A stretch of 64,000 bases of DNA from JAAOIF01 sp965217125 (GCA_965217125.1 OZ244244.1:992001-1056000); one strand, 5' to 3'. Numbered from the stretch's first letter, positions 42,912 through 51,808 are shown. The notes: generated from the letters alone by a model not told the origin. Program-made: numbers and translations.

Positions 42912-43274
42912 TTATCTTACTTTGCTGAATAAAAAACTTGACCTAAGCAGTTGATATGGTCTTTTAGGTGGGGGATTGTTAATGTTTTCTATCTCATAAA
43001 AGGTTCTTTTTAGCTGATTATCTATCTTTAAAAACTCAATAAAATGACTAAAGGAACAGGCTCTTAAAAGTTTATTTATAAGTATTGAAATAGATTCAAC
43101 AGACAGCGTCTGTTGAATTGGTAACAATGTATTTTTAAATTCGTCAGACACCGTCTGACTTATTTGATTTTGTGTTTTAAATTCAACGGACAGTGTCTGT
43201 TGAATTTGAGGATAATTTTGATAAAAGGCTCTAAAAATCTTTAAGTTTGTTGCAGATATTCCTTTTATATGCAT
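42912..43274 (-). pseudogene. truncated DUF1016 (YhcG-like) N-terminal domain
   Basis: A 120-residue frame resembling the winged-helix-like N-terminal half of DUF1016/YhcG proteins: GISATNLKIFRAFYQNYPQIQQTLS at the start and SFSHFIEFLKIDNQLKRTFYEIE later, where intact relatives read WSHY..LL...D...R.FY..E. Intact members continue into a PDDEXK nuclease domain; here the frame ends in NPPPKRPYQLLRSSF. Between the two halves lie three short palindrome-encoded repeats. Probably a decayed gene, although a short product could still be made. Confidence 0.65.
43094..43206. repeat. three related palindromes inside the DUF1016 fragment
   Basis: Palindromes with 3-base spacers lie at 43094-43118 (11-bp perfect arms, ATTCAACAGAC), 43143-43159 (7-bp arms, GTCAGAC) and 43180-43206 (12-bp arms, one mismatch). 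All share the core GAC-N3-GTCTG. They keep the host frame open and encode the related peptides QQTLSVEF, SQTVSDEF and QQTLSVES. I recall similar QTLS-type insertions in other DUF1016 proteins but could not check. Confidence 0.8.
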
Positions 43275-43394
43275 AATAAATCCTTAATGTTTTATCGGTA
43301 TTTTAAAGTAGATTATACACTGGTAAAAAATGTTTGTAATTGGTGCTATAAACGGTAAAATTAGACTAATTTTTTTCTTAAAAAGGAGTTAAGT

Positions 43395-44282
43395 ATGAGG
43401 CGTATATTTTTATTTTTAGTTACTAATATTGCTATTATGGTGGTGTTGAGTATTACCCTTAGTTTGCTGGGGGTTGAGAGTTTGTTGCAGCAAAATGGTT
43501 CTGATTTGAATGTGCAAGCATTGCTTATATTTTCTGCTGTTTTTGGTTTTGGCGGGGCGTTTATTTCCTTGGCTATTTCTAAATGGATGGCAAAACGCAT
43601 GACCGGCGCTGTGGTGATTGAATCTGCTGGCAATAATATGCAAAAATGGCTGATTGAAACGGTTGAAAAGCAAGCAAAAATTGTCGGCATTAAAACCCCT
43701 GAAGTGGCGATTTTCCCCTCTACTGCAATGAATGCCTTTGCTACAGGGGCGAGTAAAAATAAAGCTTTGGTGGCAGTTTCTCAGGGTTTGTTAAACAATA
43801 TGAGTAAAGGGGAAATTGAGGCAGTTGTTGGGCATGAAATGAGCCATGTGGCAAATGGCGATATGGTAACTTTGACCCTAATTCAAGGGGTGGTTAATAC
43901 CTTTGTGATTTTCTTCTCACGGGTGATTGGTCATCTGGTGGATCGCGTTATTTTAAAAAATCAACGCGGCTATGGAATCGGCTATTTTATTACTACAATT
44001 TTTGCGCAAATTGTGCTCTCCATTCTTGCATCAACTATTGTAATGTATGTGTCCAGAAAACGCGAATTTGTGGCTGATACTGGAGGCGCTGATTTGGCTG
44101 GGCATCAAAATATGATTGGCGCTCTCAAGCGTTTAGGGCAAGTTGAGCCAGAGGCTTTGCCGAAAGAAATGGCGGCGTTTGGCATTAGTAATAAAAAAGG
44201 TTTTGCCGCTTGGTTTTCATCGCATCCGCCGATTGAAGATAGAATTGCGGCTTTAGAAAAACGCGCTACCAACCAAGCATAA
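43395..44282 (+). CDS. htpX: membrane metalloprotease HtpX
   Basis: A 295-residue zinc protease of inner-membrane quality control. ATG 43395 follows AAAAAGGAG. Two N-terminal membrane helices (RRIFLFLVTNIAIMVVLSITLSLLG; ALLIFSAVFGFGGAFISLAIS) precede the soluble part with VVGHEMSHVANGD (HExxH). Two more helices lie at about 150-220, and SRKREFVADTGGADL supplies the third zinc ligand. Length and order match E. coli HtpX (293). map follows after 3 bases. Confidence 0.96.
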   Translation: MRRIFLFLVTNIAIMVVLSITLSLLGVESLLQQNGSDLNVQALLIFSAVFGFGGAFISLAISKWMAKRMTGAVVIESAGNNMQKWLIETVEKQAKIVGIKTPEVAIFPSTAMNAFATGASKNKALVAVSQGLLNNMSKGEIEAVVGHEMSHVANGDMVTLTLIQGVVNTFVIFFSRVIGHLVDRVILKNQRGYGIGYFITTIFAQIVLSILASTIVMYVSRKREFVADTGGADLAGHQNMIGALKRLGQVEPEALPKEMAAFGISNKKGFAAWFSSHPPIEDRIAALEKRATNQA

Positions 44283-44285
44283 TCA

Positions 44286-45062
44286 ATGTCTATCGCTATT
44301 AAATCAGCTGATGAAATAGAAAAAATGCGCATTGCTGGACGCTTAGCAGCCGATGTGTTGAATATGATTAGGCCTTATGTTAAAACCGGCATTAGCACTG
44401 GCGAATTAGATAAAATTTGCCATGATTATATTGTCGATGTGCAGGGTGCTATTCCGGCGCCGCTGAATTATCTTGATTTTCCAAAATCCATTTGCACCAG
44501 TGTGAATAATGTGGTTTGCCATGGTATTCCCAGCAGCAAAAAACTTAAAAAAGGCGATATTATCAATATTGACACAACCATTATTAAAAATGGCTACCAT
44601 GGCGATACTTCTAAAATGTTTATTATTGGTAAATCCAGTGTCAAAGCACAACGCATTTGCCGAATTGCCCAAGAATGCTTGTATATCGGCATTCAACAAG
44701 TCAAGCCGGGGGTTCATTTAGGGCAAATTGGCAAAGCGATTGGCGCTTATGCGGGCAAAAATAATTGCTCTGTGGTGCGTGATTATTGCGGACACGGCAT
44801 TGGCGCTGAGTTTCATAGCGAGCCTCAAGTGCTGCATTATGACGATGGCAAAGCGGATGAAAGCCCTATTCTTGAGGCCGGAATGACCTTTACCATCGAG
44901 CCGATGATTAACTTCGGCGGCTTTGAAGTGGCAACCTCACAAGTTGATGGCTGGACTGTTACTACCAAAGACCGCTCGCTCTCTGCACAATGGGAACACA
45001 CAATTTTAGTTACAAAAAATGGCTGTGAAATCTTAACTAAACGAGACGAAGAGTCAATATAA
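44286..45062 (+). CDS. map: type I methionine aminopeptidase
   Basis: A 258-residue enzyme removing initiator methionine. Substrate His is in NVVCHGIPSSKKLKKGDIINIDTTIIKNGYHGDTSKMF, which also contains the first two metal-binding Asp residues. GHGIGAEFHSEPQVLHY has the catalytic His, and FTIEPMINFGG and QWEHTILVT supply the Glu ligands. Length is typical. It is probably co-transcribed with htpX. Confidence 0.96.
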   Translation: MSIAIKSADEIEKMRIAGRLAADVLNMIRPYVKTGISTGELDKICHDYIVDVQGAIPAPLNYLDFPKSICTSVNNVVCHGIPSSKKLKKGDIINIDTTIIKNGYHGDTSKMFIIGKSSVKAQRICRIAQECLYIGIQQVKPGVHLGQIGKAIGAYAGKNNCSVVRDYCGHGIGAEFHSEPQVLHYDDGKADESPILEAGMTFTIEPMINFGGFEVATSQVDGWTVTTKDRSLSAQWEHTILVTKNGCEILTKRDEESI

Positions 45063-45103
45063 AAATGTTAAAATAACTTTTTTTTATTGCATTATTTAAA
45101 CCT

Positions 45104-45697
45104 TTGAAACGCTTACGAAATTATTTTATCTCTGGACTGTTGTTTTGGATTCCGCTCGGCCTGACTTTTGTAGTTATTCGGTTTTTTATCAACTTGCTTG
45201 ATGGCATTATTCCAGAGCAATATCAAAGCAAAATGTTGCCCGGTTTAAATATTGATTTACCGGGTACAGGTATGATTTTAGTGCTGGTTATTACCCTAAT
45301 AACTGGTGCTTTGGTGAGTAACTTTATCGGTCAAAAACTCTTAAAAATATGGGAAAGAGCGCTGAATAAAATCCCAGGTTTTCGTAGTATTTACTCCTCC
45401 ATCAAACAACTTTCATCAACTATCCTAAATTCATCAAACGACAGTTTTAAAAAAGCTGTTTTGGTTGAATATCCGCGTCAAGGTATGTGGACTATTGCTT
45501 TTCAAACTGGCAATTATCACGGCGAGGTGGAAAAAATTATTGGCGAACAAATAATTAATATTTATGTGCCAACCACCCCAAACCCAACCTCTGGTTTTTT
45601 TATTATGATGCCCAAAAAAGATGTAGTTGAGCTGGAAATGAGCGTAGATGACGCATTTAAACTCATTATTTCTACTGGTGTGGTTACGCCCGACTAA
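45104..45697 (+). CDS. DUF502 family inner-membrane protein
   Basis: A 197-residue protein beginning at TTG 45104 with MKRLRNYFISGLLFWIPLGLTFVVIRFFINLLDGIIPEQY, typical of DUF502. Membrane helices are at about 9-28 and 52-72 (TGMILVLVITLITGALVSNFIG). Conserved KIPGFRSIYSSIKQLSSTIL and IYVPTTPNPTSGFFIMMPKKDV follow. Function is unknown; the gene commonly lies directly before aspS in gammaproteobacteria, as here (18-bp gap). Confidence 0.88.
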   Translation: MKRLRNYFISGLLFWIPLGLTFVVIRFFINLLDGIIPEQYQSKMLPGLNIDLPGTGMILVLVITLITGALVSNFIGQKLLKIWERALNKIPGFRSIYSSIKQLSSTILNSSNDSFKKAVLVEYPRQGMWTIAFQTGNYHGEVEKIIGEQIINIYVPTTPNPTSGFFIMMPKKDVVELEMSVDDAFKLIISTGVVTPD

Positions 45698-45715
45698 CAA
45701 ATAACAAGGAGCAAC

Positions 45716-47470
45716 ATGAGAACACATTATTGTGGCAAACTAAACAAAAATAATATTGGCGAGAGCGTAAAACTATGCGGCTGGGTTAATCGCCGCCGTG
45801 ACCATGGTGGCGTTATTTTTTTAGACCTACGCGATAAATACGGCATTGCACAGGTGGTTATTAACCCTGATAATGCGGATTTTTCCTTAGCAGAATCGAT
45901 TCGTAACGAATTTGTGCTAAAAATCAGCGGCAGCGTGATTGCCAGAGCGGATGATTTAATCAATCCAAAATTAGCCACTGGTGAGATTGAAATTGTTGCC
46001 GCTAATATTGATATTCTTAACGCCTCTAAACCAGTGCCTTTTCAAATTGATGCGAGCGACACCTCAGAGGAAGTGCGGCTAAAATATAGATACTTGGATT
46101 TACGCAATAACGCCATGCAGCAACGCTTAGGCCTGCGTTCAAAAGTAACGCATTATATGCGTGAGTTTATGGATAATCACGATTTTTTAGACATTGAAAC
46201 CCCATTTTTAACTAAGGCAACGCCTGAGGGTGCGCGTGATTATTTAGTGCCTTCGCGCACCCATCCGGGTGAATTTTTTGCCCTGCCACAATCCCCGCAA
46301 CTGTTCAAACAATTACTTATGATGTCGGGTTTTGAGCGTTATTATCAAATCGTTAAATGCTTTAGGGATGAGGATTTGCGCGCTGACCGCCAGCCTGAAT
46401 TTACCCAGCTTGATATTGAAACTTCGTTTATGAATGAGGCTGAAATTATGGCAATGATGGAAAAAATGATAGGCGGATTATTCAAATCAGTGATTGATGT
46501 GGATTTTGGCAAAAAATTCCCAACTATTAGCTACGCCGATGCGCTGGAAAAATACGGGGTTGATTGCCCTGATATGCGCATTCCACTTGAAATTGTCAGC
46601 ATTGATGAGTTGCTTGAAAATATTGAATTTAGGGTATTTGCCGAGCCTGCCAAAAACCCAAAATCGCGCGTAGCAGCAATGAAAGTGCCTAACGGCGCTA
46701 ATATTTCCCGCAAACAAATTGACAATTACACCAAATTTGTCAGTATTTATGGCGCTAAAGGCCTGGCTTATATCAAAATAAATGAGGACGGCCCAGCTTC
46801 GCCGATTTTGAAATTTTTAGGAGACGAAGTTACTCAAAATATCATTAACAAAGTTGATGCAAAAAGCGGCGATATTATCTTTTTCGGCGCTGATAAAGCC
46901 AAAATTGTAAATGAATCCTTAGGCAATCTGCGTGAAAAACTCGCCCAAGATTTAGACTTATTTACCTGCAAATGGGCGCCTATTTGGGTTACCGATTTCC
47001 CCATGTTTGAGCTTGATGATAATGGCAATCTCAACGCCATTCACCACCCATTCACCGCACCAAGCGTAGATGCAACAACATTGGAAAACACCGCTGATAC
47101 CGCCATTTCTCGTGCTTATGATTTAGTAATTAACGGCAGTGAAGTCGGCGGTGGCTCGATTCGTATCCATCAAGTAGAAATGCAACAAACCGTATTAAAA
47201 TTGCTCGGCATCTCAGACACAGAAGCCCAAGATAAATTCGGCTTCCTACTCAACGCCTTACAATACGGCTGCCCACCGCATGGCGGCATAGCATTCGGCT
47301 TAGACCGCTTAGTTATGATTATGACCGGCGCCGATTCCATCCGCGATGTAATCGCCTTCCCCAAAACCCAAACCGCCGCCTGCCTTCTAACCGATGCCCC
47401 TACCAACATCTCCAAAAAAGTGTTGAGAGAGTTAAATATTAAGGTCAATTTGCCAGAAAAAGAGAAGTAA
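45716..47470 (+). CDS. aspS: aspartyl-tRNA synthetase
   Basis: A 584-residue class II synthetase of bacterial type. N-terminal OB-fold anticodon-binding domain (VKLCGWVNRRRDHGGVIFLDLRDKYG), catalytic LRYRYLDLR, motif 2 FRDEDLRADRQPEFTQLDIETSF, the GAD insertion domain (about 280-410), and motif 3 GGIAFGLDRLVMIM. ATG 45716 follows AAGGAG. The last residues are NIKVNLPEKEK. A diverged copy of this C-terminal end lies 0.5 kb downstream at 47980-48096. Confidence 0.96.
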   Translation: MRTHYCGKLNKNNIGESVKLCGWVNRRRDHGGVIFLDLRDKYGIAQVVINPDNADFSLAESIRNEFVLKISGSVIARADDLINPKLATGEIEIVAANIDILNASKPVPFQIDASDTSEEVRLKYRYLDLRNNAMQQRLGLRSKVTHYMREFMDNHDFLDIETPFLTKATPEGARDYLVPSRTHPGEFFALPQSPQLFKQLLMMSGFERYYQIVKCFRDEDLRADRQPEFTQLDIETSFMNEAEIMAMMEKMIGGLFKSVIDVDFGKKFPTISYADALEKYGVDCPDMRIPLEIVSIDELLENIEFRVFAEPAKNPKSRVAAMKVPNGANISRKQIDNYTKFVSIYGAKGLAYIKINEDGPASPILKFLGDEVTQNIINKVDAKSGDIIFFGADKAKIVNESLGNLREKLAQDLDLFTCKWAPIWVTDFPMFELDDNGNLNAIHHPFTAPSVDATTLENTADTAISRAYDLVINGSEVGGGSIRIHQVEMQQTVLKLLGISDTEAQDKFGFLLNALQYGCPPHGGIAFGLDRLVMIMTGADSIRDVIAFPKTQTAACLLTDAPTNISKKVLRELNIKVNLPEKEK

Positions 47471-47555
47471 AGCCCATATCCCACAAGAAATTTAATTTTT
47501 ATCAGCAAAAATAACCTATAATAAACCTTATAAACTTTTAGCAATAAATAAAACT

Positions 47556-47744
47556 ATGGAAGCAATTACAATACAAAAAAATGAGTTAAAAGACCTAATC
47601 AGACAAACCATTACCGAAACAATACACAAAGAATTTAACAAAATAAATTATCATTTTGTGTCTGATAAAGAGCAAAAAGAATTAGAAAAAGAATTTGGCA
47701 AAACGCCTATTTTTGATAAAAATGAAGAAATAGTTAAACTCTAA
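47556..47744 (+). CDS. small antitoxin-like protein
   Basis: A 62-residue protein (MEAITIQKNELKDLIRQTITETIHKEFNKINYHFVSDKEQKELEKEFG). It is helical and charged; the order small gene first, RelE-like reading frame one base later, is that of an antitoxin. The downstream toxin frame is broken. The family is not recognised with certainty. Confidence 0.6.
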   Translation: MEAITIQKNELKDLIRQTITETIHKEFNKINYHFVSDKEQKELEKEFGKTPIFDKNEEIVKL

Positions 47745-47745
47745 A

Positions 47746-47974
47746 ATGTATGAAATTGAACTATCAAAAAAACAATTAAAGATTATTAATAAATTTAATA
47801 ATTATGATTTAGTTCTTAAAAAGATAAAAGAATTAAAACATTAAAAAAATGAAAGGGAATTGGCATGGTTTTTATCGTTTAAGAATTGGTGATTTACGAA
47901 TTATTTTTTATGAAAAAGATGAAAATATTATTAAAATCCATAAAATAGGTTTTAGAGGCAATATTTATTCATAA
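47746..47974 (+). pseudogene. RelE-like toxin, frameshifted in a poly-A run
   Basis: Frame 1 starts at ATG 47746 (MYEIELSKKQLKIINKF, then LKKIKELKH) and stops at 47844. Frame 2, 47849-47974, continues as MKGNWHGFYRLRIGDLRIIFYEKD and ends HKIGFRGNIYS, the classic RelE C-terminal half (GxxxxFYRLRIGDLRIIF). The switch coincides with the A-run at 47843-47849. Either the toxin is inactivated or a slippage event at the A-run restores it; inactivation is simpler. Antitoxin and toxin are separated by one base. Confidence 0.8.
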
Positions 47975-47979
47975 TTTAC

Positions 47980-48096
47980 AAAAAAGTGTTGAGAGAGCTA
48001 AATATTAAAGTTGAATTAAACAAAAAGGATTTTTAAAGCTGAATTAAGCTTATGCCCTTTGGGTATAAGCTCAATTTACCAGAGAAAGAAGCGTAA
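47980..48096 (+). pseudogene. aspS: diverged remnant(s) of the aspS 3' end
   Basis: Bases 47980-48036 read KKVLRELNIKVELNKKDF then stop, matching the intact AspS end KKVLRELNIKVNLPEKEK. Bases 48067-48096 read KLNLPEKEA then stop, matching the last residues again. Between them, 48047-48071 is a hairpin with 11-bp arms (one mismatch) around a TTT loop. The simplest reading is one foreign aspS tail ending VE-LNLPEKEA, interrupted by a small palindromic insertion. Confidence 0.8.
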
Positions 48097-48166
48097 AAAA
48101 AATTATAAGAATATAATATAGTCATTCAAGTGCAACACTAACACAGTATAAACTTATACAATACTA

Positions 48167-48616
48167 CTAGAAGGTTAGAGAGTTTGGATCTTCATTTTTA
48201 GATTCAGGTGTTTTTTCTTCAATTGCTTTATGCATAGATTCAATCCCTGTGCCTAATGAATTCACTTTAAGTTTGAGCATGCCCACTTCCATTTCTCCTC
48301 CAGAAAAAATCATTGCCATTGTAAGTGCAATAGGAATTCCATATATCACCAGCTCTAAAGGGCTGTTGTAATGCATTGATATTATTTTAAGTTGATATTT
48401 TTCATTGCATTTACCAAAAGGAGTGCAATTTTTAGCTTCATTGGCACGCAACTCGTCTATTTTACCTGCTTCAATTTCCGAGCGAAGTCTATCTAATTCT
48501 GTCTTTCCTAAGGATGCATAATGAGAATAAATTTTATTAAACCAATATAAAAAATCAATAAGTTCTGTTACTTTTATCTCTCCACCGCTTTCAACAGTTA
48601 ATTTACATTCATTCAT
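48167..48616 (-). CDS. hypothetical protein with one membrane segment
   Basis: A 149-residue protein I do not recognise. The N-terminus MNECKLTVESGGEIKVTELIDFLYWFNKIY is polar and helical, residues about 90-112 (LELVIYGIPIALTMAMIFSGG) form a likely membrane helix, and the tail is charged. It is divergent from the EamA-type transporter gene, and the pair is duplicated as a unit: a decayed second copy lies at 50431-50607 before the second transporter. That linkage suggests a shared role. Confidence 0.6.
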   Translation of the reverse strand: MNECKLTVESGGEIKVTELIDFLYWFNKIYSHYASLGKTELDRLRSEIEAGKIDELRANEAKNCTPFGKCNEKYQLKIISMHYNSPLELVIYGIPIALTMAMIFSGGEMEVGMLKLKVNSLGTGIESMHKAIEEKTPESKNEDPNSLTF

Positions 48617-48726
48617 ATCTACACCTTCATTTTAAAATTTATAATTATACTTAGCTGTTATTTAGTATTTTGTTTGTTTTTGTTGAATTACAGCAGAAAT
48701 TTACAAAAAAAATGATGAAGTCCTTT

Positions 48727-48732
48727 TATAAT
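48727..48732 (+). promoter_or_regulatory. -10 box of the transporter gene, near-leaderless geometry
   Basis: TATAAT ends 8 bases before ATG 48741, and the same TATAAT with identical 8-base spacing occurs at 50688-50693 before the second copy (ATG 50702). The upstream 50 bases are conserved between copies while flanking sequence has diverged, supporting a real promoter. Transcription would begin at or next to the start codon. Confidence 0.5.
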
Positions 48733-48740
48733 ATGCAACT

Positions 48741-50405
48741 ATGCTAAATATTTTTGAAAAGAAAAACAATACTGTCGCGTTTACTTTAATAACTGTAGCC
48801 GCATTATTTTGGGGAGGGTTTGGGTTAATAGCGGCAAAGGCACAAGTTAGCCAAATACCGCCGTTATTGTTTACATTATTAAGTACTTTTTTTGCGACTT
48901 TAATCGTTTATTTATATTGCTTATTAAATAAAATTCAAATAAGAAAGGCATTTGCATATTGTTTTAGCAAAAAAGAATTTAAACTGCTTTTCTTTTATAG
49001 AATATTAGTTTCACTAAATATTTTTGTAACTGTGGCAGGTTACCATTTTTTATCCAATAAAATTGTAGGCCTTGCTATCACTGAAATAAACCCGTTAATA
49101 GCAGTTATTTTGTCTTATTATTTCTTTTCAGATGATTATTTAAAAAAAACCACTAATATTTATTACAATTTAATACTTATATTTTGTGCTGTATCTGGTG
49201 TTTTAATTTTGTTGTCGCATGAAACAAACATGCTAACTTTCGCTCAAGATTTTAATTTTAATCAACAAAATATATACGGCATTTTACTAACTTTGATAGG
49301 TTCAATATTAATCGGATATACAACAATATTAGGACCCAAAATAACCACAATTCTACAGAAAGACGATGACAGATATTCTATTTTTGAAATATCTAACATA
49401 GCAAGATTGCTCATCAGTGGAGTAACTTTTTTATTGTTATTATTTATATCTATTTTCTATTTTGAACCTAATGATTTTTTAATATTAATAGATTATAACA
49501 CTATATTCCTTAGTGTTATATTTGGTGTTTTTGTTATTTACCTACCAGCAATATTAGGAATGATAGGAGGAGCAATAGCCACTAATCATAATGTATATTT
49601 AGCTTGGTTTATTGCCCCTATATTTGGCAGTCTCGCTCTTTGGGTATTTGGTTTTGGCGAAATAAACGCAACTATTGCACTTTCCTTTATCCTGATTTTA
49701 GTGCCAAATCTTTTACTAAATTTAGACATCGAAGATAGTTTTTCATTCAAAGCCACTTTCATCTGGATTTTGTTGTTTGCGATCGTGTTATTTTATTATC
49801 AGGGAAAACCCATAGACAGCGATACTTATTTTAATTCTGCCAATGCATTATTGGTGTTTTTTGCTTTGATGATTGGGTATTTAATCAACAAACTGAATGA
49901 GCGAAGTAATTTTAGAGAGCAATTATTTATACAGTTTTTGCATAAAATCAGGGGCGATGGGATGGATGAATGGGCAGTAGAATCAATTTCTGCTAAATTC
50001 CAGCAAGCTAACAATAGATTAACGGATAAAGTCAAAGATGAATTAAGTAAATTCAACATAAATACAGGAAAATATAGCGAGTTATTGGACTTTAAATTTA
50101 TTCAAAATCGGCGGCTTTACAATGTTGGTGAATTGTTTGTATTATTGCTGATTTCCCTTTTGCTAATAGGCATTACCACCGTTTATCGAGACAACAGTTT
50201 TTTATACGATAGTTACGCTTTCATAGTCAATACTGCGGTGGTTTTCACGCTGGCACAGGTTGTAGAAAGAATGTTTTTTAGCGAATACGAGCAGCAAACC
50301 CCGAAAAATATTTTGATGAAAAACACCGTTAGTATGCTGTTTTTAATTGTCCTAATTATCGCTATAGTGATTTTATTTTCAAGCAAGCATAACTTTAATA
50401 TATAA
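48741..50405 (+). CDS. EamA-type (DMT superfamily) transporter with extra C-terminal region
   Basis: A 554-residue membrane protein. Residues 1-345 have the ten-helix drug/metabolite transporter layout, with FTLITVAALFWGGFGLIAA at the start, GLAITEINPLIAVILSYYFF in the first repeat, and LAWFIAPIFGSLALWVFGFGEINATIALSFILILVPNLLLNL in the second. Beyond are two more helices, a soluble segment of about 90 residues (INKLNERSNFREQLFIQFLHKIRGDGMDEW), and three C-terminal helices. That extension is not part of ordinary EamA proteins (about 300 residues). The substrate is unknown. A truncated tandem copy follows. Confidence 0.8.
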   Translation: MLNIFEKKNNTVAFTLITVAALFWGGFGLIAAKAQVSQIPPLLFTLLSTFFATLIVYLYCLLNKIQIRKAFAYCFSKKEFKLLFFYRILVSLNIFVTVAGYHFLSNKIVGLAITEINPLIAVILSYYFFSDDYLKKTTNIYYNLILIFCAVSGVLILLSHETNMLTFAQDFNFNQQNIYGILLTLIGSILIGYTTILGPKITTILQKDDDRYSIFEISNIARLLISGVTFLLLLFISIFYFEPNDFLILIDYNTIFLSVIFGVFVIYLPAILGMIGGAIATNHNVYLAWFIAPIFGSLALWVFGFGEINATIALSFILILVPNLLLNLDIEDSFSFKATFIWILLFAIVLFYYQGKPIDSDTYFNSANALLVFFALMIGYLINKLNERSNFREQLFIQFLHKIRGDGMDEWAVESISAKFQQANNRLTDKVKDELSKFNINTGKYSELLDFKFIQNRRLYNVGELFVLLLISLLLIGITTVYRDNSFLYDSYAFIVNTAVVFTLAQVVERMFFSEYEQQTPKNILMKNTVSMLFLIVLIIAIVILFSSKHNFNI

Positions 50406-50430
50406 ATCGCAGTTTTATTTAAATGTCAAT

Positions 50431-50607
50431 TCAGGCACAAAAAACAAGATATTTTTTATCGTATTTATCAGAATGCGTAAGATTTTCAGCTTCTTCAATT
50501 TTTGAGTAAAGTGTATCTAATTCTGTCTTTTCTAAGGAGGAAAAATAAATAAATTTTGCTATTTTTAGCTCTCCACTATTTTCAACAGTTAATTTACATT
50601 TATCCGT
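50431..50607 (-). pseudogene. decayed copy of the 149-residue gene
   Basis: The minus-strand frame reads DKCKLTVENSGELKI, then SSLEKTELDTLYSKIEEAE, matching MNECKLTVESGGEIKV and ASLGKTELDRLRSEIEAGK of the intact gene at 48167-48616. The start codon has become ACG (50605-50607), about 60 bases are deleted in the middle, and the membrane segment is missing. The 296-bp gap between the two transporter genes contains this remnant plus the duplicated promoter and nothing else. Confidence 0.85.
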
Positions 50608-50687
50608 ATCTACACCTTTATTTTAGTATTTTGTTTGGTGTTGTTAAATTACAGCAGAAATTTACAAAAAAAATGATGAAGTCCTTT

Positions 50688-50693
50688 TATAAT
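50688..50693 (+). promoter_or_regulatory. -10 box of the second transporter copy
   Basis: TATAAT 8 bases before ATG 50702, the same spacing as in copy 1. Bases 50648-50701 are almost identical to 48687-48740. Confidence 0.5.
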
Positions 50694-50701
50694 ACGCAAC
50701 T

Positions 50702-51808
50702 ATGTTAAATATTTTTGAAAAGAAAAATAATACTGTTGCTTTTGTTGTTGTCCTTGCTGCAGCAATAAGCTGGGGCTCATTTTCGCCGATGGTGTCCTAT
50801 ATACAGGTAAAATTTTTGCCGTCTTTAGCATTTGCATTTATATCTGTTTTTTTTGCCGCTTTAATTACTTTATTTTTAGCTATAGTTTTAAAAATTAAAT
50901 TTAGAGATATTCTAAATGAATTATTAACTAAAAAAGCAAAAAAAGCTAGGTCTTATTTACTTATGAGAGGGTTATCTTCCTATAATTTAATTATTTTAAT
51001 AATGGGATTTTATTTACTTGAAAATAAAATAGTTGGCATTATAATTTATGAATTGTATCCAATTGTAACTGTATTTTTATCTTACTTTTATTACAAAGAT
51101 TATCAGGGAAAAAATATATGGTATGTGATTACTGTAATTGTTGTCTCTACTTCGGCATTAGTTTTATTTTTACTCAAACAGAAGAATATTGAAACGCCCT
51201 CTGATTTATTTTATTTTTTAAAACAAGAAAATTCTTTGGGTTTATTGTGTGTTTTTATAGGAGCTATTTTAAATGGCTTTTATGTTATTTATGGAAAATT
51301 ATTAACCGAAGAATGTAATAAAATATTTACCGGAATAAAACCGGTCAGGCATGTATTTATCACACAAGGGCTAGTTTATACTTTTGTAATGATAGGGTTG
51401 CTTTTAATAAATATTGTCTATTATTGGTTTTTTAGCACTGAAAATGAAATAAAAGAACTTTTAGAAATAGATTTTTTTATTTTATTGCTTATTATATTTT
51501 TTGCTTTTTTTACTAATATTCTTGTTGATAATTTAGCTAGATTAGGGCATAGTATCTCTGACTCTCATTATATTTATCTTTTATGGATGTTAAGCCCTAT
51601 AGTCGGTATTTTATCATTATGGATATTTGGTTTTGGTGAAATAAGTTATGTTATAGTTTTATCCTTTATATTAATTCTTGTGGCGAACTTGCTGCTAAAT
51701 ATGAATATTGAAAAAAAATTTTCTTTTAAAGTCTTTTTATTTGGATTTTGTTGTTTGCTGTTGTTTTATTTAATTCTGCCAACGCATTATTGGTATTTTT
51801 TGCTTTGA
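50702..51808 (+). CDS. second EamA-type transporter copy, C-terminally truncated
   Basis: A 368-residue homologue of the upstream transporter, keeping the ten-helix EamA part (FVVVLAAAISWGSFSPMVSYIQ; GIIIYELYPIVTVFLSYFYY; LLWMLSPIVGILSLWIFGFGEISYVIVLSFILILVANLLL). A frameshift near 51770 ends it early. In the other frame the next bases read NSANALLVFFALM...SLINKLNQRSDF, then jump to the final residues of copy 1, so about 500 bp of the extension is deleted. Protein divergence in the transporter core is large, so the duplication is old or the copies came from different sources. It may still be a working plain EamA transporter. Confidence 0.75.
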   Translation: MLNIFEKKNNTVAFVVVLAAAISWGSFSPMVSYIQVKFLPSLAFAFISVFFAALITLFLAIVLKIKFRDILNELLTKKAKKARSYLLMRGLSSYNLIILIMGFYLLENKIVGIIIYELYPIVTVFLSYFYYKDYQGKNIWYVITVIVVSTSALVLFLLKQKNIETPSDLFYFLKQENSLGLLCVFIGAILNGFYVIYGKLLTEECNKIFTGIKPVRHVFITQGLVYTFVMIGLLLINIVYYWFFSTENEIKELLEIDFFILLLIIFFAFFTNILVDNLARLGHSISDSHYIYLLWMLSPIVGILSLWIFGFGEISYVIVLSFILILVANLLLNMNIEKKFSFKVFLFGFCCLLLFYLILPTHYWYFLL

